Assembly (NCBI RefSeq): GCF_030503435.1
Contig: NZ_JAUKPO010000001.1
Location: 310,001-374,000 of the forward strand
Origin: Rhodocytophaga aerolata
GTDB lineage: Bacteria > Bacteroidota > Bacteroidia > Cytophagales > 172606-1
Direction of reading: 5' to 3'
DNA length: 64,000 nucleotides
Below the pieces are notes generated by a model that was given only the letters and a program-made list of their open reading frames with translations, ran no database searches and was not told where the DNA came from. Of this stretch, positions 45,109 through 53,823 are shown in pieces. The translations under genes and the position numbers were made by a program. Within the stretch, counting starts at the first letter, position 1. Each line of letters begins with the position of its first letter.

Positions 45109-46047
45109 ATGGCTTCTCAATCTTTCTTCCGCAGACATCCCATTCTTACATTCTTTCTGATACTTATTCTTCTAGGCGCTGCGGCAGCTGTCTATCTATT
45201 TAAAACTACATCCAAAGAAGAACTGGTAAAACAGGGAAAAAACTATGTAATGCCAGATTTGCAGAGTGCCAAAACCGTAATAGACGAAATCACTGCCGAC
45301 TCTTTGAAGGGAAAATTAACCCTGCGGGTAAAAAACAGTTTACCCCTTACCATAGATATAGATAGCCTGCAATACAAAGTAACTCTGGATGGCGATACCG
45401 TAACCAAAGGCTATGACGACACAGGCATTCGCATAGAGTCTAAGTCTAATGATGAAGTTACCGTGCCGATAAAAGTGAATATCCGTTCGTTTTATCAGAA
45501 GGTGCGTCAGCTGGAATCGGATAGTGCTATGGTTGGCATACATGCGGTGCTATACAACCACTTTCCTGTAGTAGGCAGTAAGGCTATTCCCGTTAATTTT
45601 ACAAAAAAAATCTATATACCCAAACTGCCGAAGGTGGAAGTAGACGGCATAGATCTATCCAATATGGGCCTAAAAGGCGGTAAATTACAGGTAAAAGTGA
45701 AAGTGACGAATTACAGTGCTATGCCCTATACCGTTAATGGGTTTACCTATCACTTTAAGATGAGCGACAATATAGATCTGGAAGGCAAGAGCGACCAGAA
45801 TTTTAATTTTGATAAACCAGGTACAGAGATTATCACGATACCAGTTGACATAGACCTGAACCAGGTAGGTGAAGCCGCTGTAAAAATCTTGTTTAAAAGT
45901 GAAGACACTCCTTATACGTTCGCAGGCAATATGCACATTGTTACCGACAATGCTGCGCTTGGCAAGTTCAACATGGCCTTTCAAAACGCTGGGACTATCA
46001 AAGAGCTGAAAGAAAATGTGAAAGCGGCCGCACAAAAGGGTAAATAA
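45109..46047 (+). CDS. LEA type 2 (WHy) domain protein, membrane-anchored
   Basis: A 312-residue protein with one N-terminal membrane helix (about 10-30, ILTFFLILILLGAAAAVYL) and two LEA2/WHy beta-sandwich domains. The first (about 50-160) reads KGKLTLRVKNSLPLTIDIDSLQYKVTLDG; the second (about 175-285) reads GGKLQVKVKVTNYSAMPYTVNGFTYHF. A pattern of strands around 'VKNxLPL' and 'VTNYSAMPY' is typical. These proteins are linked to desiccation or stress tolerance in plants and have unclear bacterial roles. It would project into the periplasm. A hairpin follows. Confidence 0.85.
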   Translation: MASQSFFRRHPILTFFLILILLGAAAAVYLFKTTSKEELVKQGKNYVMPDLQSAKTVIDEITADSLKGKLTLRVKNSLPLTIDIDSLQYKVTLDGDTVTKGYDDTGIRIESKSNDEVTVPIKVNIRSFYQKVRQLESDSAMVGIHAVLYNHFPVVGSKAIPVNFTKKIYIPKLPKVEVDGIDLSNMGLKGGKLQVKVKVTNYSAMPYTVNGFTYHFKMSDNIDLEGKSDQNFNFDKPGTEIITIPVDIDLNQVGEAAVKILFKSEDTPYTFAGNMHIVTDNAALGKFNMAFQNAGTIKELKENVKAAAQKGK

Positions 46048-46061
46048 AAGTTGAAGTTTAG

Positions 46062-46098
46062 CAGTATCAACCCGTATGAATTTATCCGGGCGATACTG
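46062..46098 (+). terminator. Hairpin after the LEA2 gene
   Basis: CAGTATC (46062-46068) pairs with GATACTG (46092-46098), with an inner CCCG/CGGG stem (46071-46074 with 46087-46090). The following sequence is weakly T-rich, so this is a probable rather than certain terminator. Confidence 0.5.
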
Positions 46099-46138
46099 TT
46101 AAATATATCACCAATTTTTCAGCGAACTGGCTTTGAGG

Positions 46139-46426
46139 TTAATTTTTAGCTAATAAAGCTTCATACTCGGAAGCGTGCCGCTTTACGAAAGCAGCTACAA
46201 AGCGGCAGGTAGCTAGTATTTTCATTCCATTATCTTTGGCATAAGCAAAGCCGGCTTCTACTAGTTGCTCCCCTACTCCCTGCCCTCTAAGCGATTCGGG
46301 TACAAAAGTATGCTGAAAATCAATAATACCCTCTTCCGGTAAGCTGTATGCAAGTTCGGCTTCTTCGCCTTCTACCTGTGCATAAAAAGTCTGTTCTTGT
46401 AAATTATGATCTATATGTACTTCCAT
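46139..46426 (-). CDS. Small GNAT-type N-acetyltransferase (COG2388 group)
   Basis: A 95-residue single-domain acetyltransferase of the short GNAT group. It shows EAELAYSLPEEGIIDFQHTFVPESLRGQGVGEQLVEAGFAYAKDNGMKI, where Arg47-Gly-Gln-Gly-Val-Gly52 is the acetyl-CoA pyrophosphate loop, followed by LATCRFVAAFVKRH. The substrate is unknown; members may acetylate small molecules or proteins. A diverged paralogue lies at 47691-47954, on the other side of the AI-2E transporter gene. It is divergent from that transporter. Confidence 0.85.
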   Translation of the reverse strand: MEVHIDHNLQEQTFYAQVEGEEAELAYSLPEEGIIDFQHTFVPESLRGQGVGEQLVEAGFAYAKDNGMKILATCRFVAAFVKRHASEYEALLAKN

Positions 46427-46455
46427 AACTATTTTTAGTTGAATACAATCAAAAC

Positions 46456-46485
46456 TTTGTTACTTACGTAAACGACATAAATTTG
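46456..46485 (+). promoter_or_regulatory. Bacteroidota-type promoter of the AI-2E family gene
   Basis: TTTG (46456-46459), 18 bases, TAAATTTG (46478-46485) is a near-ideal match to the -33/-7 consensus. The start codon follows 63 bases after the -7 box. Confidence 0.65.
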
Positions 46486-46548
46486 TAGCAAAACTCAATT
46501 CATTTCCACAGAAATATATTTTACCCGCCTTCGATTTATTAATTATCC

Positions 46549-47694
46549 ATGGATACAACAGAGCCTAAAGATTTAATGCAGCGATATCCGCTTGTTAGGT
46601 ACACCTTTCTTTTATTGTTTGGCTTTTTATTTATTGGTGCTTTGTATTATGCCCGTGCACTCCTGGTGCCGATGAGTTTAGCGGCCTTGCTGGCTATGCT
46701 GATGCTTCCCTTATGCAAAAAGTTTGAGAGCTGGCGTTTTCCCAGAGGATTGGCCATTGTTTTATGTATTTTAATTATTCTGTTAACTTTTCTGGCGTTA
46801 ATCTCTTTATTCACCTGGCAGATTGCCGATTTCGCCAGTGATATTCCCAGCCTGCAGGTTCAACTTAATAAAAAGTTAGATATGTTGCAGGGGTTTGTAG
46901 AGCGCCAAACCAATATTTCCCCTGAAAGGCAGCTTGAATATATCCGTCAACAATTTTCTACTTTCCTGGAATCTGCCGGCCAATACATGACTGGTATACT
47001 AAGTGCAACCACTGGTACACTGGCTACTATAGGTATTTTAGCTATTTACATTTTCTTTTTTATGTTTTACCGCGAGAAGTTTGAGCGGTTTACCTTAATG
47101 ATCACGCCAAATGCCGAACATGACAAAGTAAAGAATATAATTGGACAAATCAGCCTAGTTACTCAGCAATACTTATCTGGGGTACTAATTGTGGTAGTTA
47201 TTTTATCTACACTTAATTCTGTAGGGCTGCTGGTTATTGGTATCAGACAAGCCATATTTCTGGGATGTTTAGCTGGGATACTGAATATTATACCCTATAT
47301 AGGAGTACTTATCGGAAGCTTGCTTCCCATCATTATTGCTTTACTTACAAAAGATGGTATAGGGCCGGCCATTGCGGTAGCAGGTGTATTTGTGTTTGTT
47401 CAATTTCTGGAAAACAACTTCCTGACGCCTAATATTGTGGGTGGCAAAGTGAAGATTAATCCACTGGCCTCTATTATTGCGCTGCTCATTGGAGGCTCTT
47501 TGTGGGGGGTTGCCGGTATGATCCTTTTTATCCCTTTCTTGGGAATAGCTAAAATAATATTTGACAATATAGAAAGCCTTCGCCCGTATGGCTACCTGAT
47601 CGGGGATGAAAGTGATACTGAAGAACCAAATGCAGCAGATAAAATAAAGAAATGGGTTAAAAAGAAAAGGGCTGACAAACAGCCCATTCCTTAA
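46549..47694 (+). CDS. AI-2E family transporter
   Basis: A 381-residue membrane protein with the eight-helix layout of the AI-2E (TqsA/PerM-like) family. Helices at about 15-35, 36-50 and 65-90 are followed by a large soluble loop (about 95-160) and then by a second helix bundle with QYLSGVLIVVVILSTLNSVGLLVIG, AGILNIIPYIGVLIGSLLPIIIALLT and NFLTPNIVGGKVKINPLASIIALLIGGSLWG, the strongest family motif. Relatives transport autoinducer-2, Na+/H+ or other solutes, so the substrate is not determined. The C-terminus is charged. Its stop overlaps the stop of the convergent GNAT paralogue. Confidence 0.92.
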   Translation: MDTTEPKDLMQRYPLVRYTFLLLFGFLFIGALYYARALLVPMSLAALLAMLMLPLCKKFESWRFPRGLAIVLCILIILLTFLALISLFTWQIADFASDIPSLQVQLNKKLDMLQGFVERQTNISPERQLEYIRQQFSTFLESAGQYMTGILSATTGTLATIGILAIYIFFFMFYREKFERFTLMITPNAEHDKVKNIIGQISLVTQQYLSGVLIVVVILSTLNSVGLLVIGIRQAIFLGCLAGILNIIPYIGVLIGSLLPIIIALLTKDGIGPAIAVAGVFVFVQFLENNFLTPNIVGGKVKINPLASIIALLIGGSLWGVAGMILFIPFLGIAKIIFDNIESLRPYGYLIGDESDTEEPNAADKIKKWVKKKRADKQPIP

Positions 47695-47954
47695 CGGTGC
47701 TGGCTGTGTACATATTTTTCGGCAAAGCGGCAACTCGTTATAATGCGGTAGTTATTTTGCCGGGCATAGGCTAATCCGGCCATTACGAGTTGTTTGCCTA
47801 TTTCATTGCTGCGTAGATTTTCCGGAACAAATGTTCTTTTAAAATCTATTAAACTCTCTTCAGGCATTTTATATACTAGTTCTGCCTTCTGGCCCTGTAT
47901 ATCTGCATAAAAAACCTGGTTCTCTTTGTCATGCATTACTTGTACATTCATCAT
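47691..47954 (-). CDS. Diverged GNAT paralogue with altered acetyl-CoA loop
   Basis: An 87-residue relative of the gene at 46139-46426: QKAELVYKMPEESLIDFKRTFVPENLRSNEIGKQLVMAGLAYARQNNYRIITSCRFAEKY aligns end to end. The acetyl-CoA loop is RSNEIG (48-53) where the paralogue has RGQGVG, so two of three glycines are gone, and the C-terminus is shorter. Binding of acetyl-CoA may be weakened or lost. The stop codon shares the palindrome TTAA with the stop of the AI-2E gene. It could still be an acetyltransferase with an atypical loop. Confidence 0.8.
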   Translation of the reverse strand: MMNVQVMHDKENQVFYADIQGQKAELVYKMPEESLIDFKRTFVPENLRSNEIGKQLVMAGLAYARQNNYRIITSCRFAEKYVHSQHR

Positions 47955-48049
47955 AACAATATAATTAGTTAAGTTTCCTTACGGATAAATAGGTACATCT
48001 GTTTTAAAGATGGTTTTGCCACTTACAGCTTCTCTAGTAAGCTTATATT

Positions 48050-49135
48050 TTATCCATAACTTAACGCAGACCGGATCATTACAAATTCTTGTATATTGTT
48101 CATATCGATTACTCCTATCAGGCGGTTGCCTTCTACTACAGGAAAAAAAGCATTTTTCTTGCGTTGTGCATTTGCATATACTTCTGTGAGGCGGTCGCTA
48201 ATAGCTACTGTATCAAAATTCCGCTCCATTATTTCTGTTACGGCTTCTCCTGCCCGGTTTTCGCGAAGGGAGTTAATAATTAAGGAGCGGGTCATGATTC
48301 CTATAGCTTGTCCGTTGTCAACAACTATCAGATCCTGATCAGAGCCAGATAATAGTTTATCTGCTGCATCTTTCACTGAATCAGCCGGTGATAAGGTTAC
48401 GAAGTTGGTAATCATGGCACTTTGCACGGTGTAATCTTTCAGTAATTCCAGGTGTTGCACCATTACATTTTCTGTCCGGGCACCAAAGTATACAAATATG
48501 CCAATCAGAATCAGGATAGGATTGCCGGAAGTAAGGCCGAAAAAGACAAAGCCAAGCGCTAAAAACTGTCCTAAATTCGCCGCAATCTGTGTGGCACGCA
48601 TACGCCCCATCCTCATGGCAAGCAAAGCACGAAGAATTCTGCCACCGTCCATAGGAAAGGCCGGGATAATATTAAAAACCACTAAGGCCACATTTATTCT
48701 GAATAAAGAATTTAAAAAGCCTGCTGTACTAGCTATGCCTGCCGTTTCTTCATTAATAAACAGCTGATCGGTTTGAATAAATGGAAATAACAGCAGGGCA
48801 ATTACAACGTTTACTGCTGGTCCGGCAACTGCTACCCACAACTCTTGTCTGGGGTCCTCCGGAATGCGTTCCAGGCTAGCTACCCCACCAATAGGTAAAA
48901 GTGTAATTTTCTTGGTATCTACCCCGTAGCGCTTTGCCGTAAGCGAGTGGCCTAATTCATGTAGCAAGACGCAAACAAAAATACTTAGTACAAAAACCAC
49001 CGTGTTAATAATAGTGGGCGTATCGTTTCCCTTGCTAACGCCAGATATGACAATCCAGCCTAAAAGCAATAAAAAAGTCCAGTGTACGAGAATTTTTATC
49101 CCGGCAATTCTTCCAAGTACTAAAGATCTGCCCAT
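48050..49135 (-). CDS. Site-2 protease family (M50) membrane protease with two CBS domains
   Basis: A 361-residue intramembrane zinc protease of the SpoIVFB-like group. The zinc site is His59-Glu60-x-x-His63 (LLHELGHSLTAKRYG) and Asp163 in NIIPAFPMDGGRILRALL. About six membrane helices occupy residues 15-225. Two CBS domains follow (about 238-295 and 300-355; VQSAMITNFVTLSPADSVKDA, VTEIMERNFDTVAISDRLTEV), which in this group sense adenine nucleotides. It may cleave a membrane-bound regulator such as an anti-sigma factor, but none is adjacent. It is a single-gene unit. Confidence 0.92.
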   Translation of the reverse strand: MGRSLVLGRIAGIKILVHWTFLLLLGWIVISGVSKGNDTPTIINTVVFVLSIFVCVLLHELGHSLTAKRYGVDTKKITLLPIGGVASLERIPEDPRQELWVAVAGPAVNVVIALLLFPFIQTDQLFINEETAGIASTAGFLNSLFRINVALVVFNIIPAFPMDGGRILRALLAMRMGRMRATQIAANLGQFLALGFVFFGLTSGNPILILIGIFVYFGARTENVMVQHLELLKDYTVQSAMITNFVTLSPADSVKDAADKLLSGSDQDLIVVDNGQAIGIMTRSLIINSLRENRAGEAVTEIMERNFDTVAISDRLTEVYANAQRKKNAFFPVVEGNRLIGVIDMNNIQEFVMIRSALSYG

Positions 49136-49411
49136 AGTGGTTGGTAATGTGGTTAAATATTAGTAAAATAGTACTTCAATCTTACATCAAGTCTGCTCAC
49201 TGGTAGGACTTCCCTCTTTTATAAGGGAATGAACCAGATTCACAGCCTACAGTACCTGATATGTATCTGATACTAACGGATTTGGACGGTGTATGTTTTT
49301 TGTTAATTTTTTAGGTTTTTTATAACAGACACCAAACCCCGTAAGTAATAATTCGTATAGTGTATTATTATAACATTTTAAAGTTAAAACTAGATTAAGT
49401 ATTGTTAGGCC

Positions 49412-49651
49412 ATGGAGTCAATGTTTGAATTTATTATACTACCTTCTGAAGAACAGGCGCAGTATGTATGGGAAAAGGGCACATTTCTGATGTCGCGGCA
49501 ATTAGGCAGATACAACATTAGTTTGTATCACGTAGATGGGTTTTATGCAGAAATATGGTATAATAAATTGGATAATACCATTTACGCAATCACTCCTTTT
49601 AAAGATACTTCCCGGTTAGAGCCTTATTTGGCAGAAATTGAGCTGTGTTAG
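49412..49651 (+). CDS. Small hypothetical protein, 79 residues
   Basis: The product (MESMFEFIILPSEEQAQYV to the LAEIELC end) is acidic with alternating aromatic-rich strands (YNISLYHVDGFYAEIWYN, NTIYAITPF), suggesting a small alpha/beta fold. There is no signal, Cys pair or known motif. I do not recognise it. It has its own AT-rich upstream spacer and is followed by an imperfect hairpin. Codon use and amino-acid pattern look coding. Confidence 0.65.
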   Translation: MESMFEFIILPSEEQAQYVWEKGTFLMSRQLGRYNISLYHVDGFYAEIWYNKLDNTIYAITPFKDTSRLEPYLAEIELC

Positions 49652-50480
49652 ATATACATTTCAATTAATAAGGTAAACCTCAAAGTATGAGATGTAAATT
49701 AGTGCAATTTTTAGGCACTTTATTACATCTGCTTTAGATTACATAAGTTACCTACTTTAGTAAAATTCATTTGTACTATCTATGGATGTAGCATTGGATA
49801 CATTCGTAGATAGTTGCGTTTTATAGGAATATATTCTTATACATTGCTTTATTTAATTTGCCACTTACTCCTACCTATTAATTAGTGGATTTCCTTCCAT
49901 ACCTCCAGGTAATTTTCCTCAAGTTCCCATTTATTGAAGTAGAGTTTTCCTTCTATATACCACACACTTTATTCTTCAAGTAGTTAACATTTCCTCTAGC
50001 AATAAATCGTTATACTCAAACATAAATAGTTAGTAATCAGATTTTTGAATTTAATCAGCTTAAATTATTCTACTCTTTTTAACTTATTTACCTTCTAAGC
50101 TTTTAGTAGTTCATCATCCGCTAAACTGGAAAGTCTAGCTGCACAGCATTGCCCGACTTCCATTCACTTTATCCGGCAAAACTCAAAATCTTTTTTCACA
50201 AAGCTTCAAAAACCTATAGAATTTATAAGCTTAAAGTGCTGAATAACAAAATTTAACTAAAGTATTGTATTTTTTAAACATATTATATAACAAAGCAGTT
50301 AAAAGCTTTAAAGACTGGCAACAATATTGCTTGTAAAAAATAAATTTATTCTACAAAATATCACATTGTTTGCCAGACCTAAGTATAACTATTACACAGC
50401 CAAGGGTAACTTATAGTAGCACTAAAGGAATTTAGCTATACTATCAGCAACTCTTACATCTTTTTTAAATATTTAACCAT
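49652..50480. other. 830-base AT-rich region without a recognisable gene
   Basis: No frame of coding quality spans this segment on either strand. An imperfect hairpin with 16-nt arms (49690-49705 with 49715-49730, three central mismatches) lies 38 bases after the 79-residue gene and may end its transcript. The rest is strongly AT-rich with many stops. It could be decayed DNA, an unrecognised RNA gene or a long leader of the gene at 50481. Confidence 0.6.
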
Positions 50481-51173
50481 ATGACTACAAATCAACAACA
50501 TATTCTCTCCATGTACCAGACAGTGTTGTCTTACATGGATGCTAAACCCACTATGTGGAATACAATAGGGCCTATTGTCAAATCTGTGTTTATGTTCAGA
50601 ACCTACGTAACAGCCCTTATTCAGCAAATGTATATTCAGCCTGGCCAAATGGCTGCACTCTATATGCAAGATAAAGATGGGCATATGCTGGCCATGTCGG
50701 ATATGTCGCTTGCTATTTTATTGAAGGTTCGCGCGTATGCTAAGGCATCTAATAATAAAGCCTTGCTTTATGCCATAAATTACTCTGAGAATGAGCTACG
50801 TACTGGTTCAGAAATACATATTGTGAAACGCTGCCAGACTATATATAACAAGGCAAAAGATCATTTAGCAGAATTGACAAAATATGGCGTTACTGAAGAA
50901 AGATTATCACAGTTGCAGCATGCCATAAACACTGTCAGACCTATGATTACTCACAGGAATGCAGTTGCGAATAAAAAATTAGCTGCTATGGTGAATGTGC
51001 CTTTACTTATTGAAGAAGCGCGGGCCGAACTAGAGAAACTCGACGAATTAGTTAAAACAACTATTTTTGATAGAAGGTATATAAAAATGTATATGCAGTT
51101 ACGCAATCAGACAGAAATGCCTTTACATACACCTTCTGTACAGATGAGTAGCAATAATCTGCAACTTTCCTAG
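50481..51173 (+). CDS. Helical hypothetical protein, 230 residues
   Basis: A cytoplasmic, almost entirely helical protein with no signal or membrane segment. It is rich in Met (about 17) and Gln and contains QQMYIQPGQMAALYMQDKDGHMLAMSD, NKKLAAMVNVPLLIEEARAELEKLDELV and RRYIKMYMQLRNQTEMP. I do not recognise a named family, though the pattern recalls uncharacterised helical proteins of Bacteroidota. It is isolated behind the long AT-rich region and ends at a terminator. Confidence 0.68.
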   Translation: MTTNQQHILSMYQTVLSYMDAKPTMWNTIGPIVKSVFMFRTYVTALIQQMYIQPGQMAALYMQDKDGHMLAMSDMSLAILLKVRAYAKASNNKALLYAINYSENELRTGSEIHIVKRCQTIYNKAKDHLAELTKYGVTEERLSQLQHAINTVRPMITHRNAVANKKLAAMVNVPLLIEEARAELEKLDELVKTTIFDRRYIKMYMQLRNQTEMPLHTPSVQMSSNNLQLS

Positions 51174-51195
51174 AATTGATTCGCACAAGTGTAAC

Positions 51196-51225
51196 AGGCT
51201 TTATCTCAACAGGTAAAGCCTTTTT
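51196..51225 (+). terminator. Intrinsic terminator after the 230-aa gene
   Basis: AGGCTTTA (51196-51203) pairs with TAAAGCCT (51214-51221) and is followed by a T-run. Confidence 0.75.
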
Positions 51226-51251
51226 GCTAATTAGCCCAGTTTATTATAAAA

Positions 51252-51473
51252 CTAACCGGATTGATTCTTAAACCACTTAGCTACTTTTTTATCGAGCCGT
51301 GTAAGATACCCTACAAGCAATATAACTGATATAATGCCGCCCAGTATCATGAACCAAATTACCTGGTCTTGCATATGATCTGGCACTTCTCTACTCCGCA
51401 CGGTGGGATAGTCTGTAGGAGTTTGGGCGAGCAAAACAGGAATCCATAAAAATAAATACAACAGCTTATCCAT
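51252..51473 (-). CDS. Small membrane protein with signal-like N-terminus
   Basis: A 73-residue protein. An N-terminal hydrophobic stretch ending VLLAQ looks like a signal peptide, followed by a short polar loop (TPTDYPTVRSREVPDHMQ) and one membrane helix (VIWFMILGGIISVILLVGYL), with a basic tail (TRLDKKVAKWFKNQSG) inside. No family recognised. It lies 140 bases downstream of the pseudokinase gene on the same strand. Confidence 0.62.
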   Translation of the reverse strand: MDKLLYLFLWIPVLLAQTPTDYPTVRSREVPDHMQDQVIWFMILGGIISVILLVGYLTRLDKKVAKWFKNQSG

Positions 51474-51613
51474 AACACATATTTTTAGGGGTAAAACATA
51501 TAAGCAGGCAAAACTAAAGTTGTTACAAGAGGGTGTATCTCCTGGTTAGTTTAGCTGCTTGTTAGTTTATCCTACGTATTTGATGCTCAGCTGTTGTAAA
51601 ATTTGTCATATAC

Positions 51614-53173
51614 TTAATCTCCGGTGATATAATAAATCTGTAAATCTTTGTTCATTTTCAGCATAGTGTACAGCTTTCGGGTTTTCCAGCTGCGTTGATT
51701 GGGCCGACGGTACCTATAGTTTACATAATAATCTATCACGTAGTTACCTTTTTCATCTCTGGAATAGCGGAAAGTTTCCCACAACACGGTATACTTTGCT
51801 TCAGGTGTACGTTCCCATGCCTGGTTCTGCAACTGTTTCAGTAATTCATCTGACACACCATATTCGTTAAAAAACCGGATAAGGCTAGGGGCATAGTACT
51901 GAGCCAGGCGGCCAGAATCTTTAGCTTCCATAGCTTTGTAATAATTTTCTAAGCGGTATTGCAGCTCTGATTCCGTGAGCATAGCTGTATTGGCAGCCGC
52001 CAGGGTAGTAATCCCTTCCGGAATGGCAGATTCTTCAGTATCTGAGACAGAATCGTCTGCTATCGTAGAATCGGAGTCTTGATTGCTTTCAACAGAATCC
52101 ATATCTACCGATTGGGCTGCAGCATACGTTTCCCGGCTGGCAGACTTGGAGGCATTTTGATACAACAAGGTTATTATAAAAAAACAGGCGGCCATCAGCG
52201 TAAATACAGCAAATATGCCAGCCACCGTTCTCGACTTCTTCTTATGTTCAACAACTTTTATTACTGAATCAACTTCTGCGTCTGTGGATTGGATGCTGTT
52301 TACCGATATCTCCCGCAACATTTCCTGATATTGTTTCTCTCTTTCTTCATTCTGTATTTCCTGTACGGCTATTATAAACTCGTCTGCATCCGCAAAGCGT
52401 TCATCGGGATTTTTAGCAGTGGCTGTATTTACCAGCAGTTGTAGTTTTCCCCTGATCCCTTGCCTGATTTCATGTTCTTTAAACAGGGGTTCATATACGA
52501 TTTTGTTCTGTATCTCAAATTCGGAACAATTGCTTCTAGCATACGGACCATTTCCGGTGAGTAACTCATACAAGACAACACCTGCTGAATAAATATCTGT
52601 ACGGGCATCCAGAGATTTTTCATAAATCTGCTCAGGGCTTTTGTAGCACACATTCCCTATTTTAAAACCCGCCTTCGATAAAGCCATCGTATCGGTTGAC
52701 AGTAACCTGGATGTACTACAAAAAGAGATCTTTACTTTTTTATCTGTAGTAATAAAGATATTAGAAGGCTTAATATCGGTATGCAATACGCCGCGTCTGT
52801 GAGCTAAAGCAATGGCCCCTAGTAGCTGCAGAAAAATCTCCATAATTTCTTCTTCCGCAAGTTCTCTATCCGCCTTGTCGATGTATTGGGCCAGGGTAAT
52901 TCCATCTACATATTCCATCATCAGGCCAATGCCCTCTGTCGATTCTGCCAACTCGTAGATGTGTACAATATTTGGATGGTGCAAACTGCTAATCAGCGGA
53001 ACACTGTTCTTCAGATGTTTGGCCAGCCTGGTGCTTCTTACCAGGTATGGATTATAAACTTTTAAGGTGGCTGGGGTTCCCTTCCGGGTATCTGAGGTAA
53101 GATAGACGGTACTCATGCTGCTCATGTTGAGCAATTTTTCTACCTTATAATGGAGAACTTCCTTTCCTAACAT
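51614..53173 (-). CDS. Membrane-anchored Hanks-type pseudokinase with C-terminal NTF2-like domain
   Basis: The 519 residues contain a kinase-fold domain (about 8-275), a membrane helix (about 318-337), an acidic Ser/Asp linker and a C-terminal SnoaL/NTF2-like domain (about 400-519; LENYYKAMEAKDSGRLAQYYAPSLIRFF). Lys38 (ATLKVY), His131-Thr-Asp133 (LHTDIKPSN), SPEQ and Asp193 are kept. The glycine loop is NMSSMSTVY instead of GxGGMGxVY, the alpha-C Glu position is Ser, and the DFG site reads FCS (151-153; VKISFCSTSR). Three catalytic elements are thus lost while the frame is intact, which points to a pseudokinase, probably a scaffold or sensor. Close relatives with DFG would be active Ser/Thr kinases. 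Confidence 0.88.
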   Translation of the reverse strand: MLGKEVLHYKVEKLLNMSSMSTVYLTSDTRKGTPATLKVYNPYLVRSTRLAKHLKNSVPLISSLHHPNIVHIYELAESTEGIGLMMEYVDGITLAQYIDKADRELAEEEIMEIFLQLLGAIALAHRRGVLHTDIKPSNIFITTDKKVKISFCSTSRLLSTDTMALSKAGFKIGNVCYKSPEQIYEKSLDARTDIYSAGVVLYELLTGNGPYARSNCSEFEIQNKIVYEPLFKEHEIRQGIRGKLQLLVNTATAKNPDERFADADEFIIAVQEIQNEEREKQYQEMLREISVNSIQSTDAEVDSVIKVVEHKKKSRTVAGIFAVFTLMAACFFIITLLYQNASKSASRETYAAAQSVDMDSVESNQDSDSTIADDSVSDTEESAIPEGITTLAAANTAMLTESELQYRLENYYKAMEAKDSGRLAQYYAPSLIRFFNEYGVSDELLKQLQNQAWERTPEAKYTVLWETFRYSRDEKGNYVIDYYVNYRYRRPNQRSWKTRKLYTMLKMNKDLQIYYITGD

Positions 53174-53344
53174 AGTTGTTCTTTAATTATAACTAAGACC
53201 TTAACGTATAACTATACAGAAAAGCTATACCTGGAAGGTAAATACTTTTATAGAATAAATCTATTTTTTAAACTAATATCTTCTATTTTAGCGTTTTATC
53301 CGGACAGTAGAAACCTTAAGTTACTTCAGTAAACTTTTAGTCAG

Positions 53345-53809
53345 ATGAAAAAAATCAATGCTCTTTTTGCCGTTTTATGTATGTTAACTGCATTTCTCCA
53401 GAATGCCTCTGCTCAGAATCCTGCTAGTTATGGGGCTCATTTTGTTCCGGATAATCCGGTGCCTGCTTCAGCCCTTACCAGCAAATTGAATGGAAAAGAA
53501 TCTGTTGACCTGCAGACAACCGGAACCGTAAAAGAAGTTTGCCAGGCTAAAGGCTGCTGGATCAAGGTAGATGCCGGCAATGGACAAGAAATGCTGGTAA
53601 AGTTTAAAGACTATGCTTTTTTCGTACCGAAAGATATTGTTGGAAAACAAGTTGTACTCAATGGAAAGGCTTTTCAGAAAACGATACCTGTAGCCCAGTT
53701 GCAACATTATGCCGAAGATGCCGGAAAGTCTAAGGAAGAAATTGCCAAAATAACCCAGCCTCAATCTTCCCTGCAATTTGAAGCGGATGGAGTGTTGGTA
53801 AAAAATTAA
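53345..53809 (+). CDS. Secreted DUF4920 protein
   Basis: A 154-residue exported protein with a signal peptide (1-23, ending ASAQ). The mature part has the DUF4920 pattern: YGAHFVPDNPVPASAL, VDLQTTGTVKEVCQAKGCWIKVD with two Cys, MLVKFKDYAFFVPKDIVGKQVVLNGKAF and LQFEADGVLVKN, an OB-like beta-barrel. Cys residues separated by three positions (CQAKGC) may bind a metal. Function is unknown. A hairpin terminator follows, shared with the convergent SDR gene. Confidence 0.87.
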   Translation: MKKINALFAVLCMLTAFLQNASAQNPASYGAHFVPDNPVPASALTSKLNGKESVDLQTTGTVKEVCQAKGCWIKVDAGNGQEMLVKFKDYAFFVPKDIVGKQVVLNGKAFQKTIPVAQLQHYAEDAGKSKEEIAKITQPQSSLQFEADGVLVKN

Positions 53810-53823
53810 ATGTATACATTCTC

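Noticed and set aside
52700-52760. Possible sequencing frameshift producing the FCS in place of DFG in the pseudokinase
   Set aside because: The frame before and after is intact and the following SPE, Asp193 and C-lobe align normally. The P-loop and alpha-C changes are independent losses, so an error at one site does not explain the pattern.
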